From positions 51,615 to 75,102 of the forward strand of contig DJPN01000032.1 of assembly GCA_002438565.1 (NCBI GenBank): DNA of 23,488 nt, written 5' to 3'. The first letter of the stretch is position 1. Each line of letters opens with the position of its first letter. This document shows positions 7,284 through 12,767 of the stretch, in pieces. The notes beneath the pieces are model-generated. The model was not told the origin of the DNA. It saw only the letters and a program-made list of their open reading frames with translations, and did not search any database. The DNA is from Alphaproteobacteria bacterium UBA6411. Lineage in GTDB: Bacteria; Pseudomonadota; Alphaproteobacteria; CAAGCB01; CAG-977. Made by a program: the position numbers and the translations under genes.

Positions 7284-7307
7284 AAAGGCGGGGATTTCCC
7301 CGCCTTT
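7284..7307. terminator. Intrinsic terminator after the flavodoxin-like gene
   Basis: Perfect 10-base-pair stem AAAGGCGGGG (7284-7293) and CCCCGCCTTT (7298-7307) with loop ATTT. An A-run precedes it and a T-rich stretch follows, so it can act on both strands. It ends the hisB unit from the left and the XRE regulator gene from the right. Confidence 0.88.
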
Positions 7308-7310
7308 AAA

Positions 7311-7541
7311 TTAAATCAATTTTTGAATAAACGCCGCCGCATCCAATTCCAAGCAGGCGGCAATATCCAAAAATTCAATCACATCCAGCCGCCTTTCCCC
7401 ATTTTCGTACTTTGACACATACGATTGCGGTTTGTTCAGCTTTTTTGCCAGTAAAACCTGCGTGATTCCTTTGTTTTTCCGTTCTTGAATTAACAAATTC
7501 AAAAACAGTTTGTAGCGGTCTGTAAAAACGGATTTGGTCAT
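7311..7541 (-). CDS. Small XRE/Cro-type helix-turn-helix regulator
   Basis: 76 residues, an almost bare HTH_3 domain. The motif runs over about residues 24-50 (ITQVLLAKKLNKPQSYVSKYENGER), with the usual Q, A, S and YE positions of the fold, followed by a helical end (EFLDIAACLELDAAAF). The ATG at 7541 is chosen because AAGGA lies seven bases upstream; an in-frame ATG further up (7595) would put 18 residues over promoter elements. The gene is divergent from a 61-residue protein gene across a 100-base region with two inverted repeats, the typical layout of a regulator controlling itself and its neighbour. The sequence is visibly more AT-rich than the flanking genes, suggesting transfer. The target is inferred. 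Confidence 0.85.
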   Translation of the reverse strand: MTKSVFTDRYKLFLNLLIQERKNKGITQVLLAKKLNKPQSYVSKYENGERRLDVIEFLDIAACLELDAAAFIQKLI

Positions 7542-7548
7542 TGTTTTG

Positions 7549-7569
7549 TCCTTGTCTGCTTGACAAGGA
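7549..7569. promoter_or_regulatory. Inverted repeat over the regulator's SD site and the divergent -35
   Basis: TCCTTGTC (7549-7556) and GACAAGGA (7562-7569) form a perfect 8-base inverted repeat with a 5-base centre. It covers the SD sequence of the XRE gene on one strand and the TTGACA -35 of the small-protein promoter on the other. It could be an operator, or in the regulator's mRNA a hairpin that hides its own ribosome site. Confidence 0.6.
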
Positions 7570-7588
7570 TAAAATCCCATTTTAGAAT
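7560..7588 (+). promoter_or_regulatory. Strong sigma70-type promoter of the small repeat protein
   Basis: Perfect -35 TTGACA (7560-7565), a 17-base spacer, and -10 TAGAAT (7583-7588, one mismatch to TATAAT). Predicted start is near 7595, giving a leader of about 47 bases to the ATG at 7642. This is the best promoter match in the window. Confidence 0.75.
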
Positions 7589-7619
7589 ATCCCAAATTAG
7601 GATATTTCCGTCCTAATTT
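7574..7619. promoter_or_regulatory. Tandem 15-base repeats and inverted repeat, likely operator
   Basis: Two adjacent 15-base repeats, ATCCCATTTTAGAAT (7574-7588) and ATCCCAAATTAGGAT (7589-7603), match at 12 of 15 positions. The second also starts an inverted repeat: AAATTAGGA (7594-7602), 8 bases, TCCTAATTT (7611-7619). The block covers the -10 and the start point of the plus-strand promoter, where a bound regulator would block transcription. Binding by the adjacent XRE protein is inferred. Confidence 0.6.
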
Positions 7620-7641
7620 TTAGTCACAAGGAGATAAAAAC

Positions 7642-7827
7642 ATGGCTATTGGAAGTGCAATCCAAAAAGGATCAACTGTTTATGTTTATGATGAAAAAGG
7701 ATTCCAGTTAACTAGTGTTAGCGGTGAATTGATGGGATATACAAGCTCATCTTTTTCTGTAAAAAAAGGCGGGACAATTTATGTTTATAACGAAAGAGGA
7801 AGTCTGTTAAGCTCTCATTCGGCATAA
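7642..7827 (+). CDS. 61-residue protein with two Tyr-rich beta-hairpin repeats, function unknown
   Basis: I do not recognise a named function. The protein contains two copies of an 18-residue unit, roughly residues 8-25 (QKGSTVYVYDEKGFQLTS) and 41-58 (KKGGTIYVYNERGSLLSS), separated by a Ser-rich GYTSSSFSV stretch. Each unit reads as strand, D/N-E-[KR]-G turn, strand. There is no signal peptide, membrane segment or cysteine. An AAGGAG site lies eight bases before the ATG. The gene has its own near-consensus promoter and terminator, is markedly AT-rich against its neighbours, and is divergent from a small XRE regulator. I recall similar short proteins annotated as hypothetical in other Gram-negative bacteria, from memory only. 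Cargo of a small mobile module, or a phage-derived protein, are both possible. Confidence 0.85.
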   Translation: MAIGSAIQKGSTVYVYDEKGFQLTSVSGELMGYTSSSFSVKKGGTIYVYNERGSLLSSHSA

Positions 7828-7833
7828 TGAAAA

Positions 7834-7861
7834 AACGGCGGGGAATTTTTTCCCCGCCGTT
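7834..7861. terminator. Intrinsic terminator after the small repeat protein
   Basis: Twelve-base-pair stem AACGGCGGGGAA (7834-7845) and TTCCCCGCCGTT (7850-7861) with a TTTT loop, preceded by AAA. The plus-strand tail is only TGTGTTG; on the minus strand the stem is followed by TTTTTTC, so it should work well for the cupin gene reading leftward and acceptably for the small protein gene. Confidence 0.8.
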
Positions 7862-7885
7862 GTGTTGTAAACCTCAAATAATCCC

Positions 7886-8215
7886 TTAAAACACGACCGT
7901 CAGCATCATTTTAAAGCGTTCTTTGCCTTTGACGGCGTGGGGGTGATGTGCGGGCATGACGATGCTTTCGCCCGCGTTCAGCTCAAAATCCTTGCCGTCG
8001 ATTGTCAGAATGCCGACGCCGTCCAGACACGTCACAAACGCGTCGCCGTCGGATTGATGCGTGCTGATTTCCTCTCCCGCTTCAAAAGCGAACAGAGTAA
8101 TGCTGACAGCGCTGTTTTGCACCAGCGTTTTGCTGACAATTTGTCCCGCTTGATAGTCCACTTGGTCTTTCAGCGTCAAAACGCGCGCTTTCGCGATATT
8201 TTTCAAAGGTTCCAT
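7886..8215 (-). CDS. Small cupin-domain protein
   Basis: 109 residues forming a single cupin barrel. The first cupin motif is visible as GEEISTHQSDGDAFVTCLDGVG (about 51-72), with one His where most have HxH. The second is GESIVMPAHHPHAVKG (about 81-96), with G..P...H. Such one-domain cupins often bind a metal and belong to sugar-binding, dioxygenase-like or stress-related groups; nothing here decides among them. The ATG at 8215 is chosen because a GAGAGGG site precedes it and homologous sequence begins there. The frame stays open for another 92 codons, but that stretch is intergenic repeat DNA. The gene is monocistronic between a terminator and a repeat region. Confidence 0.85.
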   Translation of the reverse strand: MEPLKNIAKARVLTLKDQVDYQAGQIVSKTLVQNSAVSITLFAFEAGEEISTHQSDGDAFVTCLDGVGILTIDGKDFELNAGESIVMPAHHPHAVKGKERFKMMLTVVF

Positions 8216-8236
8216 TTGCCCTCTCTTTCTTTTGAA

Positions 8237-8265
8237 AAGATACTTGTTTTTGCTTCTGTCGTCCA
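8237..8265 (-). promoter_or_regulatory. Candidate promoter of the cupin gene
   Basis: On the minus strand TGGACG (8260-8265), a 17-base spacer, and TATCTT (8237-8242). It gives a leader of about 15 bases before the cupin ATG. It is a fair sigma70-type match and supports the internal start chosen for this gene. Confidence 0.45.
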
Positions 8266-8289
8266 TATAGACGAATGCTTTGCTCCGTG

Positions 8290-8345
8290 CCGACCAATCA
8301 GGGGATTGCCGCACCCGCTGCGCGGGTTCGCAATTTCGAGTATTA
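8290..8345. repeat. Palindromic intergenic repeat, copy A
   Basis: Starts CCGACCAATC and contains GGATTGCCG, an internal hairpin ACCCGC (8313-8318) / GCGGGT (8322-8327), and CGCAATTTCGAGT. The ATTGC/GCAAT halves make the block palindromic. It matches copy B at 8561 apart from the inserted hairpin arm. Confidence 0.7.
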
Positions 8346-8366
8346 TTTATATCTTGTTGAATCGAA

Positions 8367-8396
8367 ATCACGAGGAGCGGAGCGACGTGGTGATCC
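8367..8396. repeat. Palindromic intergenic repeat, degenerate short unit
   Basis: ATCAC (8367-8371) and GTGAT (8390-8394) flank GAGGAGCGGAGCGACGTG. The core is of the GAGGAGCGNAGCGAC type found in dispersed palindromic repeats of many alphaproteobacteria (family recalled, not searched). Confidence 0.55.
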
Positions 8397-8433
8397 CGTG
8401 CAAGTATAGAAGACCACCCGTGCCGCCCCCTAT

Positions 8434-8540
8434 TCGTCATCGCGAAGCCCTTTAGGGCTGTGGCGATCCATTTGCAGACAGCCGACCGCAAAGGCGGAGT
8501 CAGTGGATTGCTTTGTCGCTGACGCTCCGCGCAATGACGA
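8434..8540. repeat. Palindromic intergenic repeat, 107-base unit
   Basis: Bounded by an inverted repeat, TCGTCATCGCG (8434-8444) and CGCAATGACGA (8530-8540), matching at 10 of 11 positions. Inside are a hairpin AGCCC/GGGCT (8446-8459) and GGATTGCTTTGTCGCTGACG, the reverse of the common CGTCATTGCG...AGCAATCC repeat. The left edge with its flank (GTGCAAGTAT ... TATTCGTCATCGCG, from 8398) recurs at the right end of the window. Confidence 0.75.
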
Positions 8541-8560
8541 TTTTGTTATGTTTTTTTGTA

Positions 8561-8603
8561 CCGACCAATTCTCGGATTGCCGTGTCGCAAGTTTGAGTTT
8601 AAT
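8561..8603. repeat. Palindromic intergenic repeat, copy B
   Basis: CCGACCAATT...CGGATTGCCG...TCGCAAGTTTGAGTTTAAT, the shorter counterpart of copy A. Its end reaches the grpE stop codon. Together the repeats fill nearly all of the gap between the cupin gene and grpE, in which I see no further gene. Confidence 0.65.
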
Positions 8604-9220
8604 CACGCCACGGTGTCGACGTGTTCCGCGGGCGCATCCGCGCGGGGACCGCCTTTGGTCACCACGACAACGGCTTCGCGCAGTACGCGGTCGCCGCCGA
8701 TCATATAGCCTTTCTGCCATTCTTGAATAATCGTTCCCGTCGGTTTGGTCGGGTCGTCGATTTCCTGCACGACTTTGTGCTTGTTCGGATCGAACACCAA
8801 GCCGACGCTTTCGATTGCCGTGACGCCGTTCTTTTCCAAAGCCTGCGTCAAATCCTTTTGCGTCAAATCAAGCCCTATCATCAAATTTTTGATTTGTTCG
8901 TTTTCGCGTTCGGATTCGGGCAAAGCCGCCATGGCGCGCGTCAAATTGTCGCCGACGGGCAGCAAATCCTTGGCAAACGAGGAAACCGCGAATTTGGAAC
9001 GGTTTTCCAGTTCTTTTTGCGTGCGGCGGCGCAGGTTTTCCATTTCGGCTTCCGCGCGGACGTAAAGGTCTTTGAATTTGGCGACTTCGGCTTTCAACGC
9101 TTCCAGTTCGGCGTTGGCTTCCTCTTGTTTTTGTTCGGGCGTTTCTTCCTCGACAACGGGAAGCTGTTCGTCGTTTTCCATGGATTCTTCAAAATGTTCG
9201 TGATGTTTTTTGTGTGTCAT
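8603..9220 (-). CDS. grpE: Nucleotide exchange factor GrpE
   Basis: Releases ADP from DnaK in the DnaK-DnaJ-GrpE chaperone cycle, in the cytoplasm. Length is 205 residues. An acidic, Gln/Glu-rich N-terminal region (about 10-40) leads into a long coiled coil (about 35-85, with YVRAEAEMENLRRRTQKE), then the helical and beta parts. The C-terminal signature is GTIIQEWQKGYMIGGDRVLREAVVVV. The start ATG at 9220 has AGGA upstream and lies four bases after the hrcA stop, so the two genes form an operon. The C-terminal coding end runs straight into an intergenic repeat. Confidence 0.97.
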   Translation of the reverse strand: MTHKKHHEHFEESMENDEQLPVVEEETPEQKQEEANAELEALKAEVAKFKDLYVRAEAEMENLRRRTQKELENRSKFAVSSFAKDLLPVGDNLTRAMAALPESERENEQIKNLMIGLDLTQKDLTQALEKNGVTAIESVGLVFDPNKHKVVQEIDDPTKPTGTIIQEWQKGYMIGGDRVLREAVVVVTKGGPRADAPAEHVDTVA

Positions 9221-9224
9221 AACG

Positions 9225-10274
9225 TTATCCTATCAACTTGCTTACCACTCTTGACGTATAATCCACCAAGGGAATGATTCTGGCATAATTCATGCGCGTC
9301 GGACCGATGATGCCCACCGCTCCGACGATTTTTTCGCTGCCGTCGCGATAAGGCGCGGTTATCATCGAACAGCCCGAAAGCGCAAACAGCGAATTTTCCG
9401 CCCCGATGTAAATCTGGATGCCGTTTGCCGTTTGCGTCAAATCCAACAGTTTCGCCATGCTTTCCTGCGCTTCCAACACGCCGAAAAGACTGCGCACGCG
9501 TTCCAAATCGTCCAAAGCCTGAATGTTGTCCAGCAGGTTCGCCTGCCCTTTGACAATCAAAACGCTTTTTTTACCGCCGCCCCATGCCGCCAAGCCTTGA
9601 GCAACCAACCGTTCGGCGGATTCGTTCAGTTGGGCTTTGCGATCGCTGATTTCGGCTTTGATGATGGCGGAGGCTTCCTCCACCGTCTTGCCCTGCATGC
9701 GGCGGTTCAAATAGTTGGTCGCTTCGGTCAAGGACGACGGCAAAGTTCCCAAAGGAATATCGATGATTCGGTTTTCCACCGCGCCGTTCGCGGTTACCAG
9801 CACCACCAAAGCCCGCCCCGCGCTTAAAGGAACGAACTCAATATGCTTCAACGGCGCGTCCAGCTTCGGCGCGACGACGACGCCCGCGCATTTGGACAAT
9901 CCCGACAGCGTGGCGGACGCTTGTGACAGCATGTTTTCCAAGCTGTCGCCCGCGGTTTTGCAGTGCGCTTCAATGGCGTGGCGTTCCGCAGGGTCGAGCG
10001 ATCCGATTTCTAGCAGCCCCTCGACAAACAGCTTTAAGCCTTTTTCGGTCGGAATCCGTCCCGCAGAGGTATGAGGCGACGTCAGCAGTCCCGCTTCCTC
10101 CAAATCCGCCATAACGGCGCGAATCGATGCCGAGGACAGCGGAAAATCCAACAATCCCGCCAGAGTCTTTGACCCCACGGGTTCGCCTTTTTCCAAATAA
10201 GCGTCCACCAGCGACCTGAAAATGTCGCGGGAACGCTGATTTAATTCACTCAGCATTGATATTTTCTTACTCAT
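9225..10274 (-). CDS. hrcA: Heat-inducible transcription repressor HrcA
   Basis: Repressor that binds CIRCE elements and is kept active by GroEL. Length is 349 residues, in the normal range. The N-terminal winged helix is visible (LNQRSRDIFRSLVDAYLEKGEPVGSKTLAG, then SSASIRAVMADLEEAGLLTSPHTSAGRIPTEKGLKLFVE), with the GAF-like domain after about residue 100 and IYIGAEN in the C-terminal part. It is cotranscribed with grpE and divergent from rph, an arrangement I know from several alphaproteobacteria. No CIRCE element (TTAGCACTC-N9-GAGTGCTAA) is visible upstream, so any autoregulation is not by the standard site; groESL, its usual target, is not in this window. Confidence 0.97.
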   Translation of the reverse strand: MSKKISMLSELNQRSRDIFRSLVDAYLEKGEPVGSKTLAGLLDFPLSSASIRAVMADLEEAGLLTSPHTSAGRIPTEKGLKLFVEGLLEIGSLDPAERHAIEAHCKTAGDSLENMLSQASATLSGLSKCAGVVVAPKLDAPLKHIEFVPLSAGRALVVLVTANGAVENRIIDIPLGTLPSSLTEATNYLNRRMQGKTVEEASAIIKAEISDRKAQLNESAERLVAQGLAAWGGGKKSVLIVKGQANLLDNIQALDDLERVRSLFGVLEAQESMAKLLDLTQTANGIQIYIGAENSLFALSGCSMITAPYRDGSEKIVGAVGIIGPTRMNYARIIPLVDYTSRVVSKLIG

Positions 10275-10282
10275 AATCGATA

Positions 10283-10311
10283 AATGTAGTAATCATAAGG
10301 TCAAACGTCAA
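10283..10311 (-). promoter_or_regulatory. Promoter of hrcA-grpE
   Basis: On the minus strand TTGACG (10306-10311), a 17-base spacer, and TACATT (10283-10288). It is a good sigma70-type match ending nine bases before the hrcA ATG, so the leader would be very short. Overlapping it, GTTGAA, 14 bases, CCTTATGAT resembles an alphaproteobacterial sigma32 site (CTTG ... CYTATNT); which factor uses it is open. Confidence 0.5.
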
Positions 10312-10341
10312 CCGTTCAACGCTCAAAGGAGATTAAAAATT

Positions 10342-11058
10342 ATGGAACGCCCGTCCAAAAGAAAATTCGACGAACTCAGAAAAATCGTCATTGAACCGAA
10401 CATCAACAAACACGCCGAGGGGTCTTGCTTGATTAAATGCGGCGACACGCACGTCATCTGCACCGCGACGGTTGAAGACAAAGTCCCGATGTGGATGCGC
10501 AATTCGGGGCGCGGCTGGGTCACCGCCGAATACGGCATGATTCCCCGTGCCACGGGAACGCGCACCGACCGCGAAGCCAAAAAAGGACAGTCGGGACGCA
10601 CCGAGGAAATCCAGCGCCTTATCGGACGGGCTTTGCGTTCCGTCGTCGATTTGAAAGCCATGGGTGAAATCTGCATCAAAATCGACTGCGATGTGATTCA
10701 AGCCGACGGCGGCACGCGCACCGCGTCGATTACGGGCGGCTTTGTCGCCTTGCATCTGGCTTTGCAGAAACTGCGGGAACGCCGCCGCTTTTACACTTTG
10801 CCGCTGTTCGACACCGTTTCGGCGATTTCGTGCGGCATTTACGAAGAAACGCCGATTCTGGATTTGGATTATATTGAAGATTCCAACGCCGAAACCGATT
10901 CCAACTTTGTCATTACGGGCAAAGGCGGCATTGTCGAAATTCAAGGTACGGCGGAAAGAAAGCCGTTCTCGCTTGACCAATTCCACGAATTGTATGCTCT
11001 GGCGCTGAAAGGCACGACCGAAATCGCCCGCATCCAGCACGAAGCTTTGGGGGAATAA
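10342..11058 (+). CDS. rph: Ribonuclease PH
   Basis: Phosphate-dependent 3'-5' exoribonuclease that trims tRNA precursors. Length is 238 residues, the full functional length. Visible motifs: GDTHVICTATVEDKVPMW, GRGWVTAEYGMIPRATGTRTDREAKKGQSGRTEEIQRLIGRALR with the conserved RNA- and phosphate-contacting arginines, and DADGGT-like QADGGTRTASITGG. An AAAGGAG site lies about 10 bases before the ATG. First gene of rph-rdgB-hemW, divergent from hrcA-grpE. Confidence 0.97.
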   Translation: MERPSKRKFDELRKIVIEPNINKHAEGSCLIKCGDTHVICTATVEDKVPMWMRNSGRGWVTAEYGMIPRATGTRTDREAKKGQSGRTEEIQRLIGRALRSVVDLKAMGEICIKIDCDVIQADGGTRTASITGGFVALHLALQKLRERRRFYTLPLFDTVSAISCGIYEETPILDLDYIEDSNAETDSNFVITGKGGIVEIQGTAERKPFSLDQFHELYALALKGTTEIARIQHEALGE

Positions 11059-11652
11059 ATGCGAAAACTGATTGAAAAAGAGGTTGTTCTGGCAACCCAC
11101 AACCAAGGCAAAGTCCGCGAACTGCAAGCCATGCTCGCCCCTTACGGCATCAAAGTTTTGTCCGCCGACGATTTGCACCTGTCCGAACCCGAAGAAACGG
11201 GCAGCACATTCGTTGCGAATGCGAAACTGAAGGCGGAATCTGCGGCTTTGGAAGCAAAAATGCCCGCCCTTGCCGATGATTCCGGGCTGTGCGTTCACGC
11301 GCTCAGCAACCGTCCGGGGATTTATTCCGCACGCTATAACGAACCAAAAAAGAACGGCTTTGCGTATGCGATGGACTGCCTGAACAAAGAATTGGGCGAC
11401 GCCGCCGACCGTTCGGCGCATTTTGCCTGCGCGATTGCGATTGCGTGGCCCGACGGGCACACCGAAACGTTCGAAGGGCGCGTCAACGGCACATTAAGCA
11501 AAACCCCGCGCGGGACGGACGGGTTCGGCTACGACCCGATGTTTGTCCCCGACGGGTATGACAAGACGTTTGCCGAACTGCCCGCCGAAGTCAAAAACAC
11601 CATCAGCCACCGCGCTGACGCTTTGCATCAATTCGTCAAGGGGTGCTTGTGA
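11059..11652 (+). CDS. rdgB: dITP/XTP pyrophosphatase (Ham1-like, RdgB)
   Basis: Removes non-canonical purine nucleoside triphosphates (ITP, dITP, XTP), giving the monophosphate and pyrophosphate and keeping deaminated bases out of DNA and RNA. Length is 197 residues. Motifs: ATHNQGKVREL near the start (substrate-binding T/S-x-N-x-x-K), ADDSGLCVHAL, a GF-x-YDP loop in TDGFGYDPMFVP, and the C-terminal SHRADAL. The ATG directly follows the rph stop (TAAATG), with GGGGGA upstream, so translation is coupled. It overlaps hemW by GTGA. Confidence 0.97.
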   Translation: MRKLIEKEVVLATHNQGKVRELQAMLAPYGIKVLSADDLHLSEPEETGSTFVANAKLKAESAALEAKMPALADDSGLCVHALSNRPGIYSARYNEPKKNGFAYAMDCLNKELGDAADRSAHFACAIAIAWPDGHTETFEGRVNGTLSKTPRGTDGFGYDPMFVPDGYDKTFAELPAEVKNTISHRADALHQFVKGCL

Positions 11653-12767
11653 GCTTCGGAATCTACATCCACTTTCCATACTGCCGGTCAAAGTGTCCGT
11701 ACTGCGATTTTGCCAGTTATCCCGCGAAAGCCATCGATTTCGCCCTGTGGGACGAAAAGTACGCCGATGCTTTGACCGCCTACGCGCGCCGCCTGCCCGA
11801 CAAAACCGTTTCCAGCGTGTTTTTCGGCGGCGGCACGCCGTCGCTGATGCCGCCCGAATTGGTGGGGTCAATTATCGCCAAAACAAAAGCGTTGTGGGCT
11901 TGTGCCGACGATATGGAAATTTCCATGGAAGCCAATCCTTGCTCGGTCGATTCGGACAAGCTGAAAGCTTACCGCGCGGCGGGGATAACGCGGCTGTCTT
12001 TGGGCGTGCAGGCGTTGAACGACGCGGATTTGAAATTCCTTGGGCGATTGCACTCCGTCGAGCAGGCTTTAAGGGCTGTTTCGGATGCGAAACAAGTTTT
12101 TGACGAGGTTTCGGCGGATTTGATTTACGCCCGTCCGACGCAAACCTACGCTCAATGGCAAAGTGAACTTGACCAAGCGCTGTCGCTGAATTTAAAACAC
12201 TTGTCCCTGTATCAGCTGACATTGGAAGAAGGCACATATTTCTACAAAAAGGGCTTGGAAATGCCCGAAGACGGCTTGTGCGCCGATTTGTTCACCTTGA
12301 CCGACCGCATGACGTATCAGGCTGGACTGCCCCGCTACGAGGTGTCCAATCACGCTGCCAAGGGGCATGAATGTCGGCACAATTTGCTGTATTGGCAGGG
12401 CGGAGAATGGATTGGCGTCGGTCCCGCCGCACATGGGCGGTTTACGCAAAACGGGCGGTTTATCGCCGCCGCCGAAAGCCGTATCCCTGCCGAATGGATG
12501 CGGCATACGGGCGGCGAAGAAATCGTTTTGACTCCGAAAGAAAAGGCGGAAGAGCTGATTTTAATGGCTCTGCGCACCGAAAAGGGGCTGAACAGGGAAG
12601 ATTTCAAAACCGTTATCGGACAGGATTTTGAACTGTTTTTGGACGGTGAAGTTTTGCAGGATTATCAAATGGACGGCTTGATGATTTGCGATAAAAAAGG
12701 CCTTCGGGCAACCGCCAAAGGCCTTTTGCTTCTAAATGCTTTGTGCCGTTCGTTAATAAACGTCTGA
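11649..12767 (+). CDS. hemW: Heme chaperone HemW (radical SAM, formerly HemN-like)
   Basis: Radical SAM protein thought to bind heme and hand it to target proteins; it resembles coproporphyrinogen III dehydrogenase but is a separate group. From the GTG at 11649 it is 372 residues. The cluster motif is C12-SK-C16-PY-C19 in YCRSKCPYCDF. FGGGTPSLM, EANPCSVDSDKL, LSLGVQALND and HECRHNLLYWQGGEWIGVGPAAHG follow. The GTG at 11649 is preferred over GTG at 11643 because AAGGGG (11638-11643) lies five bases before it and it overlaps the rdgB stop as GTGA. The 3' end overlaps the convergent lipoprotein gene by 15 bases and contains that gene's terminator. Confidence 0.95.
   Translation: MSFGIYIHFPYCRSKCPYCDFASYPAKAIDFALWDEKYADALTAYARRLPDKTVSSVFFGGGTPSLMPPELVGSIIAKTKALWACADDMEISMEANPCSVDSDKLKAYRAAGITRLSLGVQALNDADLKFLGRLHSVEQALRAVSDAKQVFDEVSADLIYARPTQTYAQWQSELDQALSLNLKHLSLYQLTLEEGTYFYKKGLEMPEDGLCADLFTLTDRMTYQAGLPRYEVSNHAAKGHECRHNLLYWQGGEWIGVGPAAHGRFTQNGRFIAAAESRIPAEWMRHTGGEEIVLTPKEKAEELILMALRTEKGLNREDFKTVIGQDFELFLDGEVLQDYQMDGLMICDKKGLRATAKGLLLLNALCRSLINV
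12693..12727 (-). terminator. Terminator of the lipoprotein gene, inside the hemW coding region
   Basis: AAAAGGCCTT (12695-12704) and AAGGCCTTTT (12718-12727) pair perfectly over 10 bases, with an inner CGG/CCG stem. On the minus strand the hairpin is followed by six T (12693-12698), giving a standard intrinsic terminator 25 bases past the stop of the lipoprotein gene. It is also coding sequence for hemW codons about 13-25 from the end. Confidence 0.75.

Noticed and set aside
7311..7827. Classical toxin-antitoxin pair
   Set aside because: The genes are divergent rather than in one operon, and the 61-residue protein shows no toxin motif (no RelE, HicA, HipA, Fic or membrane-peptide features). 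A different kind of module is more likely.
8216..8491. 92-codon N-terminal extension of the cupin protein
   Set aside because: The stretch is dispersed repeat DNA, the cupin homology begins at the internal ATG at 8215, and that ATG has a ribosome site and a fitting promoter upstream.
8216..8602. Possible CRISPR array in the repeat-rich gap
   Set aside because: The repeats are palindromic, of unequal length and irregularly spaced, with no constant spacer length and no cas genes nearby.
10333..11460. 375-codon minus-strand frame opposite rph and rdgB
   Set aside because: Shadow of two conserved genes; composition is typical of reversed codons rather than of a protein.
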